Made by a program: the position numbers and the translations under genes | The notes under the pieces: generated by a model | Told to the model about the DNA's origin: nothing | Seen by the model: only the letters and a program-made list of their open reading frames with translations | The model's database searches: none | Assembly (NCBI RefSeq): GCF_007970805.1 | Contig: NZ_CP042433.1 | Coordinates: 3,782,001 to 3,846,000, forward strand | DNA from: Flavisolibacter ginsenosidimutans | GTDB lineage: Bacteria > Bacteroidota > Bacteroidia > Chitinophagales > Chitinophagaceae | Length of the DNA: 64,000 nt | Direction: 5' to 3' | Shown: piece by piece, positions 17,887 to 26,945 of the stretch | Layout of the letters: each line of letters begins with the position of its first letter | Numbering within the stretch: position 1 is the stretch's first letter

Positions 17887-20403
17887 ATGAAAAGAAGATC
17901 TACCAGGTCTGCATTCACGGCGCTGGCGGGTATTGTGGGCATTGCGGCTTTGGCTGCAACATTGATGTCCTCCTCTCACCGGGAGGCACCGTTAATTGCC
18001 GACGACCCACTGGCCGACAACACGGACGTGTATGCTTTTCGAAGCCCGACCAACCCCGACAAAGTCGTTTTAATTGCCAATTACATTCCGGGACAACTAC
18101 CGGACGGCGGTCCCAATTATTATCATTTTGGGGAGAACATCCGCTACGAAATTCACATTGACAACAACACGGCCACACCCGGCGATGACGTTGTTTACCG
18201 CTGGACATTTACCCGGACAAACCAAGATCCGACGACGTTTTTCAACATCCGGTTGGGAAAGGAAAACCTGAAAACAACTTACACGCTTGAACGCATTAAA
18301 GGCGGCACTACGCAAACCATCGTTACCAACGGCATCGTACCTCCGTACAACGTAGGCCCGCGTTCCATTACTTCTCCTGTTGGTCTTGGCGCACCCAGCT
18401 ACGAAAGCCTGATGCAACAAGCCGTGATGACGGCCAGCACTGGTGAACGCGTATTTGCCGGGCCGGTTGATGATCCCTTCTTTGTGGATGCCGGTGGCAT
18501 TTTTGATTTGGGCGACAATCCCCGCACCACAGGCTCGCGTCCGCAGGATTTATTGCGTTACAAAAACGTGCACACGCTTGCGCTTGAAGTGGACATTTCT
18601 ACCCTGCAAAAAGACGGCAAGTCCGCAAGCCAGGCTGCCAATATTCTGGACGGTGATTTTGTGATTGGCGTTTGGGCTTCGGCCAGCCGAAGACAGATGC
18701 GGGTGTTGAACGGTGACGGCACCGAAACACATTCAGGTAACTGGGTGCAAGTATCCCGTCTTGGTATGCCCTTAACCAACGAAGCCGTTATTCCCATCGG
18801 TTACAAAGACAAGTGGAATTCGATGACTCCCTACCAGGACCTTGCTGCCGTTTCCACTTATGGTAATTTCTTTTACAATCCCGAACTGGCTTTGTATATG
18901 GATGACACCAAGTTTGGTCCTGCTATACCGGCTTTGGCAAAGTTGCGCATACAGCGAAATTCTCTGGGTGCCTTTGGTTTTGGCAACGGGCAAGACGGTC
19001 TTTACCCGCTGAAAGGAACAGCAGCCGTTGCGGGCACTGCGCTTGACGATGCCATTGCTGGCAATATCCTCTTGCCCGGTCCCGGAAAACCACGGTCGGT
19101 TGACCTTTATCCCATCTTCAATACCGGTGTGCCCAACCTGCGTCCTTATCAATTGGCAACGGGAAAATTGGGAAATCCATTGGCAGCGGGCAAACCTTTT
19201 ATCAACAATTTTCTGCCCAACGGCGGCGACATGTTGCGCCTGAATATGGCCGTTCCGGTAACGCAGCGCAACAGTCCCGACTTTAGCAGCGAAGGCCTGT
19301 TGTGGACAGCGGTGCTGGGCCTGACTGATTCCCGGTTTAACACCAACAGCAACCTGCAATTCATACCCAACATGGACGGCTTCCCCAATGGCCGCCGGCT
19401 TGAAGATGACGTAACCCGCATCGAATTGCAAGCCGTCAGCGGGATTGTTTTGTCCGTGCTTGGTCTTTATTACGATGACTTTCAACCCTCACGCATGCAG
19501 TCCGTCATGGAAAGAAACGTGGCCACCCAAGCCAGCATTGCGGGATACACTTTCGTAGGTGCGTTTAACGGCCATACGTACTACAAGTCAACTGCGAAGC
19601 AAGCTTGGGCTGAAGCCCGGTTTATTGCCCAGCAGAACGGGGGCTACCTGGCAACCATCAGTAGCCAAGCCGAGAATGATTTCTTGTTTAACAACGCTGC
19701 AAAAGACCCTTCGGTTCCGGTAGGCTTTTTCGACCGGGGCACTTGGATTGGCTTGAACGATGCAGCGGTTGAAGGAACTTTTGTGTGGGAAAACGGCGAA
19801 GCCGTAAGTTACACAAACTGGCTCGCGGGCGAACCCAATAATTACCCTCCTGGTGAAGACTACGTGGAAATGCTGCCTTGGGGGAATGGCCAGTGGGCAG
19901 ATTACTTTAACGGCGACGGCATCACGCCGAAGCTTCTGAACGTGCTGACTTACCAAACCGGTATTAACCGCAACGACACGACTCTTCGGTCAACCTTCCC
20001 GTTTGAACAAATTCCGTGGTCGGGAACGTACAACTGGAATTGCAACGACATGTCGCAACTGGCGCCCACGGCCGGGCCGCGAGACGGCATTACCATGCGG
20101 GTACGGGGACCAAATAGTCCAAGTTCTCTGGGCCTCGCCACACCAGATGCCATGATGACGGCTATGCCAAATCCATTTACCAACCGTACGCACATCACTT
20201 ATCATATCGCTTCATCGTCTATGGTACAGATTGCGGTTAGCGATGCGCAAGGACGTATGCTGAGTATGTTGGTCAATGCCAAGCAAGAAGCCGGCACGTA
20301 CAACCTTGACTGGGATGCGGGCAATGCCGCGAAAGGTTTTTACTTCATCACCATTGTAAAAGATGGACAGGTGAAACAAACCGTTCGCGTGCTGAAAGGC
20401 TAA
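17887..20403 (+). CDS. DUF4331 protein with C-type lectin domain and T9SS sorting tail
   Basis: The 838-residue exported protein has three parts. Residues about 1-545 are DUF4331: a signal helix, then SSHREAPLIADDPLADNTDVYAF (positions about 29-51), the hallmark of this family, and repeated PGDDVVYRW-like segments. Residues about 552-690 are a C-type-lectin-like domain (NGGYLATISSQAEN, TWIGLND, LAGEPNNYPPG) with the EPN sugar-binding tripeptide but no cysteines. Residues about 758-838 are a Por-type T9SS C-terminal domain (MPNPFTNRTHITY to QTVRVLKG). It should therefore be secreted through the outer membrane by T9SS and may bind carbohydrate. The TPR and HupE genes follow. Confidence 0.88.
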   Translation: MKRRSTRSAFTALAGIVGIAALAATLMSSSHREAPLIADDPLADNTDVYAFRSPTNPDKVVLIANYIPGQLPDGGPNYYHFGENIRYEIHIDNNTATPGDDVVYRWTFTRTNQDPTTFFNIRLGKENLKTTYTLERIKGGTTQTIVTNGIVPPYNVGPRSITSPVGLGAPSYESLMQQAVMTASTGERVFAGPVDDPFFVDAGGIFDLGDNPRTTGSRPQDLLRYKNVHTLALEVDISTLQKDGKSASQAANILDGDFVIGVWASASRRQMRVLNGDGTETHSGNWVQVSRLGMPLTNEAVIPIGYKDKWNSMTPYQDLAAVSTYGNFFYNPELALYMDDTKFGPAIPALAKLRIQRNSLGAFGFGNGQDGLYPLKGTAAVAGTALDDAIAGNILLPGPGKPRSVDLYPIFNTGVPNLRPYQLATGKLGNPLAAGKPFINNFLPNGGDMLRLNMAVPVTQRNSPDFSSEGLLWTAVLGLTDSRFNTNSNLQFIPNMDGFPNGRRLEDDVTRIELQAVSGIVLSVLGLYYDDFQPSRMQSVMERNVATQASIAGYTFVGAFNGHTYYKSTAKQAWAEARFIAQQNGGYLATISSQAENDFLFNNAAKDPSVPVGFFDRGTWIGLNDAAVEGTFVWENGEAVSYTNWLAGEPNNYPPGEDYVEMLPWGNGQWADYFNGDGITPKLLNVLTYQTGINRNDTTLRSTFPFEQIPWSGTYNWNCNDMSQLAPTAGPRDGITMRVRGPNSPSSLGLATPDAMMTAMPNPFTNRTHITYHIASSSMVQIAVSDAQGRMLSMLVNAKQEAGTYNLDWDAGNAAKGFYFITIVKDGQVKQTVRVLKG

Positions 20404-20413
20404 TCCAATTATA

Positions 20414-20451
20414 CATGAAGTCCGTAATAGATACGGACTTCATGTTTCTTT
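20414..20451 (+). terminator. Terminator or attenuator after the DUF4331 gene
   Basis: CATGAAGTCCGTA (20414-20426) pairs perfectly over 13 bp with TACGGACTTCATG (20432-20444), loop ATAGA, followed by TTTCTTTTATT. It lies 10 bp after the stop codon. Read-through to the TPR gene remains possible. Confidence 0.85.
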
Positions 20452-20475
20452 TATTCGCTGTAAACAATAACCATT

Positions 20476-21813
20476 ATGAAAAAGAAATTTACCTACATCG
20501 TTCTTCTTCTTTTCTTTTTCGGGGCAACGGCTTTTGTGGTGTTGCGCTATACAAACAAGCTGCAAAACAAGGCCAATGCTTTTTACCCGCTAAAAGAGCG
20601 CAAAGGTGCGCTGGCGCAAATGCCCGAATGGGCCTCGGTAAAGGAAAAAGGAGATAAACTCATACGCATTGTGCGGGAAACGCCGACCGATACCAAATCA
20701 ACACTGTCCCTGGCAACGATTTATATTCAGGAAGGCCGGGCCACCGGTGATTATACGTACTATGATGAAGCCGCGATGAAATACATTGACGATGTGTTGG
20801 CTTCTGAACCGTACAATTTTGAAGCCTTGATGCTAAAATCGCTGGTGCAACTTTCGCAACATCATTTTGCCGACGGTTTGGAAACCGCCGAAAAAGCCAA
20901 AGACATCAATCCTTACAACGCTTATGTTTATGGTTTGATTACCGACGGCAATGTAGAAATGGGAAACTATGACGCTGCGGTGAAAAGCCTCGACAAAATG
21001 GTTTCCATTCGTCCCGATCTTCGCTCCTATTCACGCATCTCTTACCTCCGCGAAATTCACGGCGATCTGCCCGGCGCCATTGATGCCATGAAGCAGGCTG
21101 TGGACGCCGGTTATCCCGGTGACGAAGGAACCGAATGGGCAAGAATTCAACTGGCACATTTGTACGAAAACGTTGGCGATTTAAAGAACGCTGAAATGCA
21201 CTTTACCATTGCTTTGCAGGAACGTCCGGGTTATGCTCATGCCGTTGCCGGATTGGGAAACATTGCCGTCGCAAACAAAGATTACGCAAAGGCGATTTCA
21301 CTCTATCAACAAGCCGACACTTTACAAGCTGACTATACATTCAAAGAAAAATTGGCCGAAGTTTATTTGTTCAACGGCCAAAAAGAAAAAGCCGAAGACC
21401 TGATTGATGCGACAATTGATAAACTGAACGAAGCCGCCAACAACGGCGAAGTCAGTGCATCGCATCACGTGGACAAAGAGTTGGCTTATGTTTACTTGTT
21501 GAAAGGCAAAACCGGTAAAGCTGTGGATCATGCTTTGGCTGAATGCCGCCGCCGTCCCGACAACATTGATGTGAACGAAGCCGTGGCTTGGGCTTATTAC
21601 AACGAGGATGCGGAGAAAGCGCTTCCTTACCTGGCCAAAGCTTTGCGAACGGGAAGCAAGAATCCAACCTTGCTTTGCCGTGCGGGACTTATTTACAACA
21701 AGGCAGGAGACAAAACAAAAGCCAAACAATTTTTAAGTGAAGGATTGAAGAACAACCCGAACATTGATCCATTGCTGATGCGGGAAAGCAAAGAAGTTTT
21801 TGTTAAGCTTTAA
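20476..21813 (+). CDS. Tetratricopeptide repeat protein, membrane-anchored
   Basis: Residues 1-27 form an N-terminal membrane helix (VLLLFFFGATAFVVLRY). The remaining 418 residues are a run of about eight TPR-like helical hairpins, with consensus elements such as VYGLITDGNVEMGNYDAAVKSL broken across positions about 154-175 and HLYENVGDLKNAEMHFTIAL near 230. TPRs serve as protein-protein scaffolds, here presumably on the periplasmic side. It lies between the DUF4331 and HupE genes, and its stop overlaps the HupE start (TAATG), so those two are translationally coupled. The specific partner is unknown. Confidence 0.85.
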   Translation: MKKKFTYIVLLLFFFGATAFVVLRYTNKLQNKANAFYPLKERKGALAQMPEWASVKEKGDKLIRIVRETPTDTKSTLSLATIYIQEGRATGDYTYYDEAAMKYIDDVLASEPYNFEALMLKSLVQLSQHHFADGLETAEKAKDINPYNAYVYGLITDGNVEMGNYDAAVKSLDKMVSIRPDLRSYSRISYLREIHGDLPGAIDAMKQAVDAGYPGDEGTEWARIQLAHLYENVGDLKNAEMHFTIALQERPGYAHAVAGLGNIAVANKDYAKAISLYQQADTLQADYTFKEKLAEVYLFNGQKEKAEDLIDATIDKLNEAANNGEVSASHHVDKELAYVYLLKGKTGKAVDHALAECRRRPDNIDVNEAVAWAYYNEDAEKALPYLAKALRTGSKNPTLLCRAGLIYNKAGDKTKAKQFLSEGLKNNPNIDPLLMRESKEVFVKL

Positions 21814-22481
21814 TGCTTGTTATGAACGCAACGAACCAAAAAAGAGCCTTTCTTTTTCTGCTTTTACTGGCGGCATCACAAGTTGCGTTTGCCCACACGG
21901 TAAACTACGAGTTGGCCAACGCACCGCTGCACAACGTGATTGGCTTTTACATGAAGTTGGGCATTCAGCACATCATTCCTTACGGCCTCGATCACATAGT
22001 TTTTGTGGTGGGACTTTGTTTACTGAGCACAAAGCTCAAAAGCATACTATGGCAGGCAACGGCGTTCACCGTGGCGCATTCGGTTACGCTGGCACTAAGC
22101 ATGAAAGGCGTCATTACCTTGCCTGCATCAGTGGTTGAACCCATCATTGCTTTGTCTATTTTGTTTATTGCGGTGGAGAATATTTTAATCACCGAATTAA
22201 AGCCCTGGCGCATTGCGGTTGTGTTTTTATTTGGCCTGATTCACGGCCTTGGTTTTGCCAGCGCTTTAAACGAAATAGGTTTGCCGCCGAACCAGTTTTT
22301 GCTTTCCATTCTTTCGTTCAATCTTGGCGTGGAGATCGGACAAATCATTGTCATTGCTTTGGTCTTCGGCCTCATTATTTTACCTTTTGGCAGAAGGCCT
22401 TTGTACCGCAAAAGTTTTGTGTATCCGCTTTCGGCGGTGATCGGCGTCGTGGCGTTGTGGTGGACGATACAACGATTGTAA
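21813..22481 (+). CDS. HupE/UreJ family membrane protein
   Basis: A signal-like first helix ending VAFAHTVNYE is followed by about six membrane helices. GLDHIVFVVGL (about residues 66-76), FTVAHSVTLALS and FGLIHGLGFASAL carry the conserved His residues of the HupE/UreJ family, thought to take up metals such as nickel in hydrogenase or urease systems. No hydrogenase or urease gene is present in the window, so a metal role is not established here. The start ATG overlaps the stop of the TPR gene; a second ATG lies three codons in. Confidence 0.82.
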   Translation: MLVMNATNQKRAFLFLLLLAASQVAFAHTVNYELANAPLHNVIGFYMKLGIQHIIPYGLDHIVFVVGLCLLSTKLKSILWQATAFTVAHSVTLALSMKGVITLPASVVEPIIALSILFIAVENILITELKPWRIAVVFLFGLIHGLGFASALNEIGLPPNQFLLSILSFNLGVEIGQIIVIALVFGLIILPFGRRPLYRKSFVYPLSAVIGVVALWWTIQRL

Positions 22482-22587
22482 ACAGAGAATGCTTCGTGCT
22501 TCGATATAACAACCACGCCCTTACTGCGAACAAAAATATTACCTGAGAAAACATGTTTCCGGCCTTTAAACCTTCTTTCCTTTTCAC

Positions 22588-22623
22588 AAAAAAGGCGCAA
22601 CCGTTTATCGTTGCGCCTTTTTT
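22588..22623. terminator. Bidirectional terminator between hupE-like and korA
   Basis: AAAAAAGGCGCAAC (22588-22601) pairs perfectly with GTTGCGCCTTTTTT (22610-22623) around an 8-base loop. A-rich and T-rich flanks allow termination in both directions for the two convergent genes. Confidence 0.92.
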
Positions 22624-22639
22624 TATTGTCGTTTTGCCT

Positions 22640-24496
22640 TTATGCGTGTACAGACAAAAACTTTTTTATCTCTTCCTCCAATTCTGCTTTCGTAATGGGC
22701 ACGCCCATGATTTTGTTGTAGGCTTTTGCATCAATCAAATATTGGTCGCGAATGATCTTCACCAACTGCCCGTTGTTGATTTCGGGAATTAAAACCGTTT
22801 TGTAACGCTTCAGCATCTCGCCCAAATTGCGCGGGAAAGGGCGAACGTAACGCAAGTGCGCATGAGCCACCTTGTGCCCTTCTTCCAGCAGTTCCTCAAC
22901 GGCGGTTTTAATCACACCGTAAGTAGAACCCCATCCGAGTACGAGTACGTCGCCTTCTTCGGGGCCGTTGTCTAACGTTTGTTCCGGAATGTTGAGCGCT
23001 ATCTTGTCCACTTTTTCCTGGCGGATTTTCACCATCAACTGGTGGTTCTCCGGATCATAGCTTACGTTGCCGGTAATGTTTTCTTTTTCCAATCCACCGA
23101 TGCGGTGCTCCAATCCCGGCGTACCCGGCACGGCCCAGGGGCGAACCAAATTCTCATCCCGTTGGTAAGGCTGGAATTTTGCCTCGTTGTGACCCAGCTC
23201 CGTTTTGAACTTAACATGAATTGGCGGCAGGCTTTCCGTATTCGGATACTTCCAGGGTTCGGCGCCGTTGGCAATGTAGCCGTCGCTCAAAAAGATAACG
23301 GGAGTCATGTGTTCAACGGCAATGCGTACGGCTTCGTACACCGCTTCAAAACAATCGCTGGGCGTGGAGGCTGAAACAACCGGCAGGGGCGATTCGCCGT
23401 TGCGTCCGTAGTAGGCTTGCAGCAAATCGCTTTGCTCTGTTTTTGTAGGCAAACCTGTTGACGGTCCGCCGCGTTGTACATCAATCACGATCAAAGGAAT
23501 TTCCAGCATCATGGCCAAACCAAGAGCTTCGCCTTTTAAAGCAAGACCCGGACCCGAGGTGCTGGTAACGCCAATGTGCCCGCCGTACGAAGCGCCGATG
23601 GCGGCAGAAATGCCCGCAATTTCGTCTTCGGCCTGAAAGGTTTTGATGCCAAAATTTTTGTGCTTGCTCAACTCGTGCAAAATATCGGAAGCAGGTGTAA
23701 TGGGATAGGTGCCGAGAAACAAGGTCAAACCGCTTTTTACTGAAGCGGCAATTAATCCATAGGCCAGGGCCTGATTGCCCATGATGCTGCGGTAGCTGCC
23801 CGCTTCAATCTTGGCTTTCTCTACTTTGTATTGCGTGGTGAAGGTTTCAGTGGTATCGCCGTAATTATAACCGGCGTGCAAAGCTTTTAAATTACTTTCA
23901 AGTATCTCCGGCTTCTTGCCAAATTTTTCTTCCAAAAACTTCTCCGTATTCTCCATCTCGCGGTCGTACATCCAATACAAAAAGCCCAGCACGAACATGT
24001 TTTTTGCCCGGTCTTTTTCTTTGGTGCCCATCTGGATGTCCTTCAGCGCTTCACGGGTCATCTTGGTGATGTCCATCTCAATGAGCTCGTAGCCTTCCAG
24101 CGAATTGTCCTGCAAAGGATTTACGCCGTCGGGGTAGTTGGCAAGGCGAAGGTTCTTTACGTCAAAGCCGTCGGTGTTGGCAATAATTTTTCCGCCTCGC
24201 TTCAAATTTTTCAAATTCGTTTTCAAGGCGGCGGCGTTCATGGCTACCAGTACGTCCCATTGATCGCCGGGGGTATGAATACTTTCACTCGAAAACCGAA
24301 GCTGGTAGCCGCTCACACCGGGAAGGGTTCCTTGCGGGGCACGAATTTCGGCGGGAAAATCGGGGAAGGTAGAAAGATCGGCGCCGAGTAAAGCGGTATT
24401 GTTGGTAAACTGGGTGCCGGTTAACTGCATGCCGTCGCCGCTGTCGCCGGCAAATTTTATCACAACGTCGTTGAGTACTTCTTGTTTACGGTCCAT
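22640..24496 (-). CDS. korA: 2-oxoacid:acceptor oxidoreductase, fused gamma-alpha subunit
   Basis: The 618-residue protein has the gamma domain first (VIKFAGDSGDGMQLTG, then STFPDFPAEIRAPQGTLPGV), and then the pyruvate/2-oxoglutarate:ferredoxin oxidoreductase alpha domain (GTYPITPASDILHEL, STSGPGLALKGEALGLA, QRGGPSTGLPTKTEQSDL), the order of the KorA/VorB type that combines gamma and alpha. The enzyme oxidatively decarboxylates a 2-oxoacid such as 2-oxoglutarate with CoA, reducing ferredoxin. It needs a beta subunit carrying thiamine diphosphate and an Fe-S cluster, and no such gene is adjacent on either side. Transcription appears to begin at a TATCTTTG element 5 bp before the ATG. Substrate specificity is not provable from sequence. 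Confidence 0.9.
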   Translation of the reverse strand: MDRKQEVLNDVVIKFAGDSGDGMQLTGTQFTNNTALLGADLSTFPDFPAEIRAPQGTLPGVSGYQLRFSSESIHTPGDQWDVLVAMNAAALKTNLKNLKRGGKIIANTDGFDVKNLRLANYPDGVNPLQDNSLEGYELIEMDITKMTREALKDIQMGTKEKDRAKNMFVLGFLYWMYDREMENTEKFLEEKFGKKPEILESNLKALHAGYNYGDTTETFTTQYKVEKAKIEAGSYRSIMGNQALAYGLIAASVKSGLTLFLGTYPITPASDILHELSKHKNFGIKTFQAEDEIAGISAAIGASYGGHIGVTSTSGPGLALKGEALGLAMMLEIPLIVIDVQRGGPSTGLPTKTEQSDLLQAYYGRNGESPLPVVSASTPSDCFEAVYEAVRIAVEHMTPVIFLSDGYIANGAEPWKYPNTESLPPIHVKFKTELGHNEAKFQPYQRDENLVRPWAVPGTPGLEHRIGGLEKENITGNVSYDPENHQLMVKIRQEKVDKIALNIPEQTLDNGPEEGDVLVLGWGSTYGVIKTAVEELLEEGHKVAHAHLRYVRPFPRNLGEMLKRYKTVLIPEINNGQLVKIIRDQYLIDAKAYNKIMGVPITKAELEEEIKKFLSVHA

Positions 24497-24501
24497 GCGA
24501 A

Positions 24502-24509
24502 CAAAGATA
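24502..24509 (-). promoter_or_regulatory. Probable -7 element of korA
   Basis: Read on the minus strand this is TATCTTTG, an exact TAnnTTTG. It ends 5 bases before the start codon, so the transcript would be nearly leaderless. No TTTG is visible at the usual -33 distance. Confidence 0.45.
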
Positions 24510-24558
24510 GGCGGCGGGCGGGTTCGACTATCCTGTTGTTTAACGATAAATACGACCC

Positions 24559-25152
24559 TTAAACATGAAATTCTTTGATGATTTCTTCCAAAACTCTCGG
24601 GTAATGCAGATGCTCCAGTGCGTGAATGCGCTGTGCAATATCTCCCGGCTTATCGCCGGGAAGAACGGGACAAGCGGTTTGAAAAATCACATCGCCGTTG
24701 TCGTAATGTTCGTCCACGTAATGGACAGTGATGCCGCTTTCCATTTCGCCGGCATTCAAAACGGCTTCATGCACATATTGGCCATACATGCCTCTGCCTC
24801 CAAATTTTGGCAGCAGCGCTGGATGAATGTTGACGATGTGTTTGGGATAAGCATCAATCAAAGCCTGCGGTATCTTCCAAAGAAAACCCGCCAGGGCAAG
24901 AAAGCATATATCCCGATCTTTTAAAAAAGGGAGATAAGCATCGCCGCGAAAAAAGCGTTCTCTTTCAATCAACAAAACCGATACGCCTTCTTTTTCCGCA
25001 ATGGCGATAACGCCTGCTCCGGGCTTGTTGCAAACCACCAGCGCCACAGTGGCAACGGAAGATGTTTTAAAATATTGAATGAGTTTTTCGGCGTTGCTTC
25101 CCGCTCCTGATGCGAAGACGGCTATTTTAATTTTTGCCTTCTCTTTTTCCAT
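24559..25152 (-). CDS. purN: Phosphoribosylglycinamide formyltransferase
   Basis: The 197-residue length is normal for GAR transformylase, which transfers a formyl group from 10-formyl-tetrahydrofolate to GAR in purine synthesis. It shows the N-terminal FASGAGSNAEKLIQYF, the catalytic region HIVNIHPALLPKFGGRGMYG with the active-site Asn-x-His, and GITVHYVDEHYDNGDVIFQ containing the catalytic Asp. It is cytoplasmic. It lies upstream of korA on the same strand with a 62-bp gap that contains korA's own promoter element, so the two need not be co-regulated. Confidence 0.93.
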   Translation of the reverse strand: MEKEKAKIKIAVFASGAGSNAEKLIQYFKTSSVATVALVVCNKPGAGVIAIAEKEGVSVLLIERERFFRGDAYLPFLKDRDICFLALAGFLWKIPQALIDAYPKHIVNIHPALLPKFGGRGMYGQYVHEAVLNAGEMESGITVHYVDEHYDNGDVIFQTACPVLPGDKPGDIAQRIHALEHLHYPRVLEEIIKEFHV

Positions 25153-25573
25153 TAAACCGTGACTTTAATTTTTCTGTGTTGGATCCCTTACCCGGCTGTC
25201 AACTGGCTTTTCTCAAAACAATGCACAGCTTCAAACAGCACAAAGGCGTTGCTCTTTGCCGTGTCCATCTCCGGGTATCACCCCGGAAGAACCGTGCTTG
25301 ATTGTTAAAATAAGCGCCGGAAATCGGTCTTTTTCGCCGTTGGAAAATGATTGGCAAAGAGAGGACTTTTTGACGATATTCACACTTGCTTTTTTCAAAA
25401 CGGATGGGCCAAGGCAGATGCTTAGCGCATCAAAAAAAATGTTGATAAACAAGGGAAAACGCAGCACTGGCGCGGGTTAAAAAAAATTTAAAGCCATTGC
25501 CGTTTTGTAAACTTCCTGTCATATTTTTGCGGGCAATTTGAGGAATTATCCACATCTCAGACGAAGAATTTCT
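25153..25573. other. Divergent intergenic region purN / respiratory operon
   Basis: No credible gene is present in these 421 bases. They hold a small hairpin (TCCGGG 25270-25275 with CCCGGA 25282-25287) and a TAnnTTTG element at 25522-25529 in front of the respiratory operon. Confidence 0.5.
25522..25529 (+). promoter_or_regulatory. Probable -7 element of the ACIII operon
   Basis: TATTTTTG matches TAnnTTTG exactly and lies 45 bases before the actA start. The nearest TTTG (25504-25507) is only 14 bases upstream, shorter than the usual 18-20, so the -33 box is uncertain. Confidence 0.45.
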
Positions 25574-26839
25574 ATGAATTTTTTACCATCAACTGTTAAG
25601 AAAGGTGCGCTGTTCGGACTCCTTTTTTTTCTCTCTCATATCACGCTAATTGCTCAAGACGGCAAGGCAATCTTTAGCGCCAACTGTGCCACCTGTCATG
25701 CGTTGGATAAAGTGATAACGGGGCCTGCACTCCGCGGTGTGAACGAACGCGGGCCGTGGACAAACAGGGCAAACCTGCACAAATGGGTGCACAATCCGAG
25801 TGCCTTTATCCCAACCACGGAATACACCAAAAGTCTTGCGGCTTCGATGAACGGGCAAATCATGCCCAGCTTTCCCCAATTAACCGACAAAGACATTGAC
25901 GCCATTTTTGATTACATCGCCAAAGCACCTGCACCCGGTACACCAACCGGAGGCCCAACGCCAACCGGTGAAACGCAGCCTTCCGGCAACGGCGAATTGA
26001 TCTTCGGCATCATCTCTATTATTCTTGCCATCATTGCACTCATCTTGATGCAGGTGAACAGCAACCTGAAAAAGCTGTCTGATGATAAGGAAGAAATTCT
26101 TCGTCCCGAACCGGTTCCTTTCTGGCGCAACAAAATTTACATCGCTTTGTTTGCGGTGATCTTGTTTGTTGTGGGTGGCTTTTACGTGGCAAAAAGCGCC
26201 ATTGGTTTGGGAAGGCAAAGAGGTTACCAACCTACACAGCCTATCTATTTTTCGCACAAAGTGCACGCCGGCGTTAACCAGATCAACTGTTTGTATTGCC
26301 ACGGCTCGGCCTGGGAAAGCAAACACGCAGGCATCCCGACCTTGAACATTTGCATGAACTGTCACAAGGCTATCAATGCTTATGAAAAAGGCCCGAAGAT
26401 TTTGGATGAAGACGGTAAAGAAATTAACGGCACGGCGGAAATAGCCAAGCTTTATCAATACGCTGGCTTTACCCCCGGCCCCGGCGCTACCTGGGACCCA
26501 TCGAAAGGCAAATCGCCGCAATGGGTGAAAATTCACAACCTCCCCGACCACGTTTATTTTAACCACGCACAACATACCCGTGTTGGCGGCGTACAATGCC
26601 AAACCTGTCACGGCAATATTCAAGAGATGAACAAAGTTTTCCAGGCTTCTGAATTAAGCATGGGCTGGTGCATCAACTGTCACCGCGAATCGAAAGTGCA
26701 GTTCAACTACAACGACAGCACGGGCAACAAGTTTTACAGCATTTACGAGAAATTCCACAACGATATTAAATCCGGTAAAATGGACAGCGTAACCGTAAAA
26801 GATATCGGTGGCTTGGAATGCCAAAAATGTCACTATTAA
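25574..26839 (+). CDS. actA: Alternative complex III subunit ActA, multiheme cytochrome c
   Basis: The ATG at 25574 (MNFLPSTVKKG) gives a good signal peptide; the frame's TTG 12 codons upstream does not. Six CXXCH heme sites are visible: CATCH near residue 38 in an N-terminal monoheme domain, and then CLYCH, CMNCH, CQTCH, CINCH and CQKCH after two hydrophobic helices (about residues 135-158 and 182-205). The last five make the pentaheme ActA domain, which carries electrons within the menaquinol:cytochrome c/HiPIP oxidoreductase on the periplasmic side. The extra N-terminal cytochrome domain may hand electrons on towards the aa3 oxidase, whose subunit II lacks a heme c domain. It is the first gene of the respiratory operon. 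Confidence 0.93.
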   Translation: MNFLPSTVKKGALFGLLFFLSHITLIAQDGKAIFSANCATCHALDKVITGPALRGVNERGPWTNRANLHKWVHNPSAFIPTTEYTKSLAASMNGQIMPSFPQLTDKDIDAIFDYIAKAPAPGTPTGGPTPTGETQPSGNGELIFGIISIILAIIALILMQVNSNLKKLSDDKEEILRPEPVPFWRNKIYIALFAVILFVVGGFYVAKSAIGLGRQRGYQPTQPIYFSHKVHAGVNQINCLYCHGSAWESKHAGIPTLNICMNCHKAINAYEKGPKILDEDGKEINGTAEIAKLYQYAGFTPGPGATWDPSKGKSPQWVKIHNLPDHVYFNHAQHTRVGGVQCQTCHGNIQEMNKVFQASELSMGWCINCHRESKVQFNYNDSTGNKFYSIYEKFHNDIKSGKMDSVTVKDIGGLECQKCHY

Positions 26840-26845
26840 AATCAA

Positions 26846-26940
26846 TTTGCAAATAGGCAAATGTGTAAATAGGCAAATGGACGAACTGTAACTTACGTTT
26901 TCCACATTGGCACATTGGCACATTAGCGCATCAGCACATT
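26846..26940. repeat. Word-type intergenic repeat between actA and actB
   Basis: The left part (26846-26880) repeats GCAAATAGGCAAATG words, and the right part (26902-26940) repeats CACATTGGCACATT words. They are partly complementary through AATGTG/CACATT. The repeat fills nearly the whole gap between two genes of one complex. Confidence 0.6.
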
Positions 26941-26945
26941 AAACC

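Noticed and set aside
18772..19485. 237-codon minus-strand reading frame inside the DUF4331 gene
   Set aside because: It is antisense to a well-supported gene, has no recognisable domain and follows from the codon usage of the plus strand.
25270..25287. Small TCCGGG/CCCGGA hairpin as a terminator or riboswitch
   Set aside because: Only 6 bp with no T-run and no wider conserved structure visible; left as a minor note in the intergenic entry.
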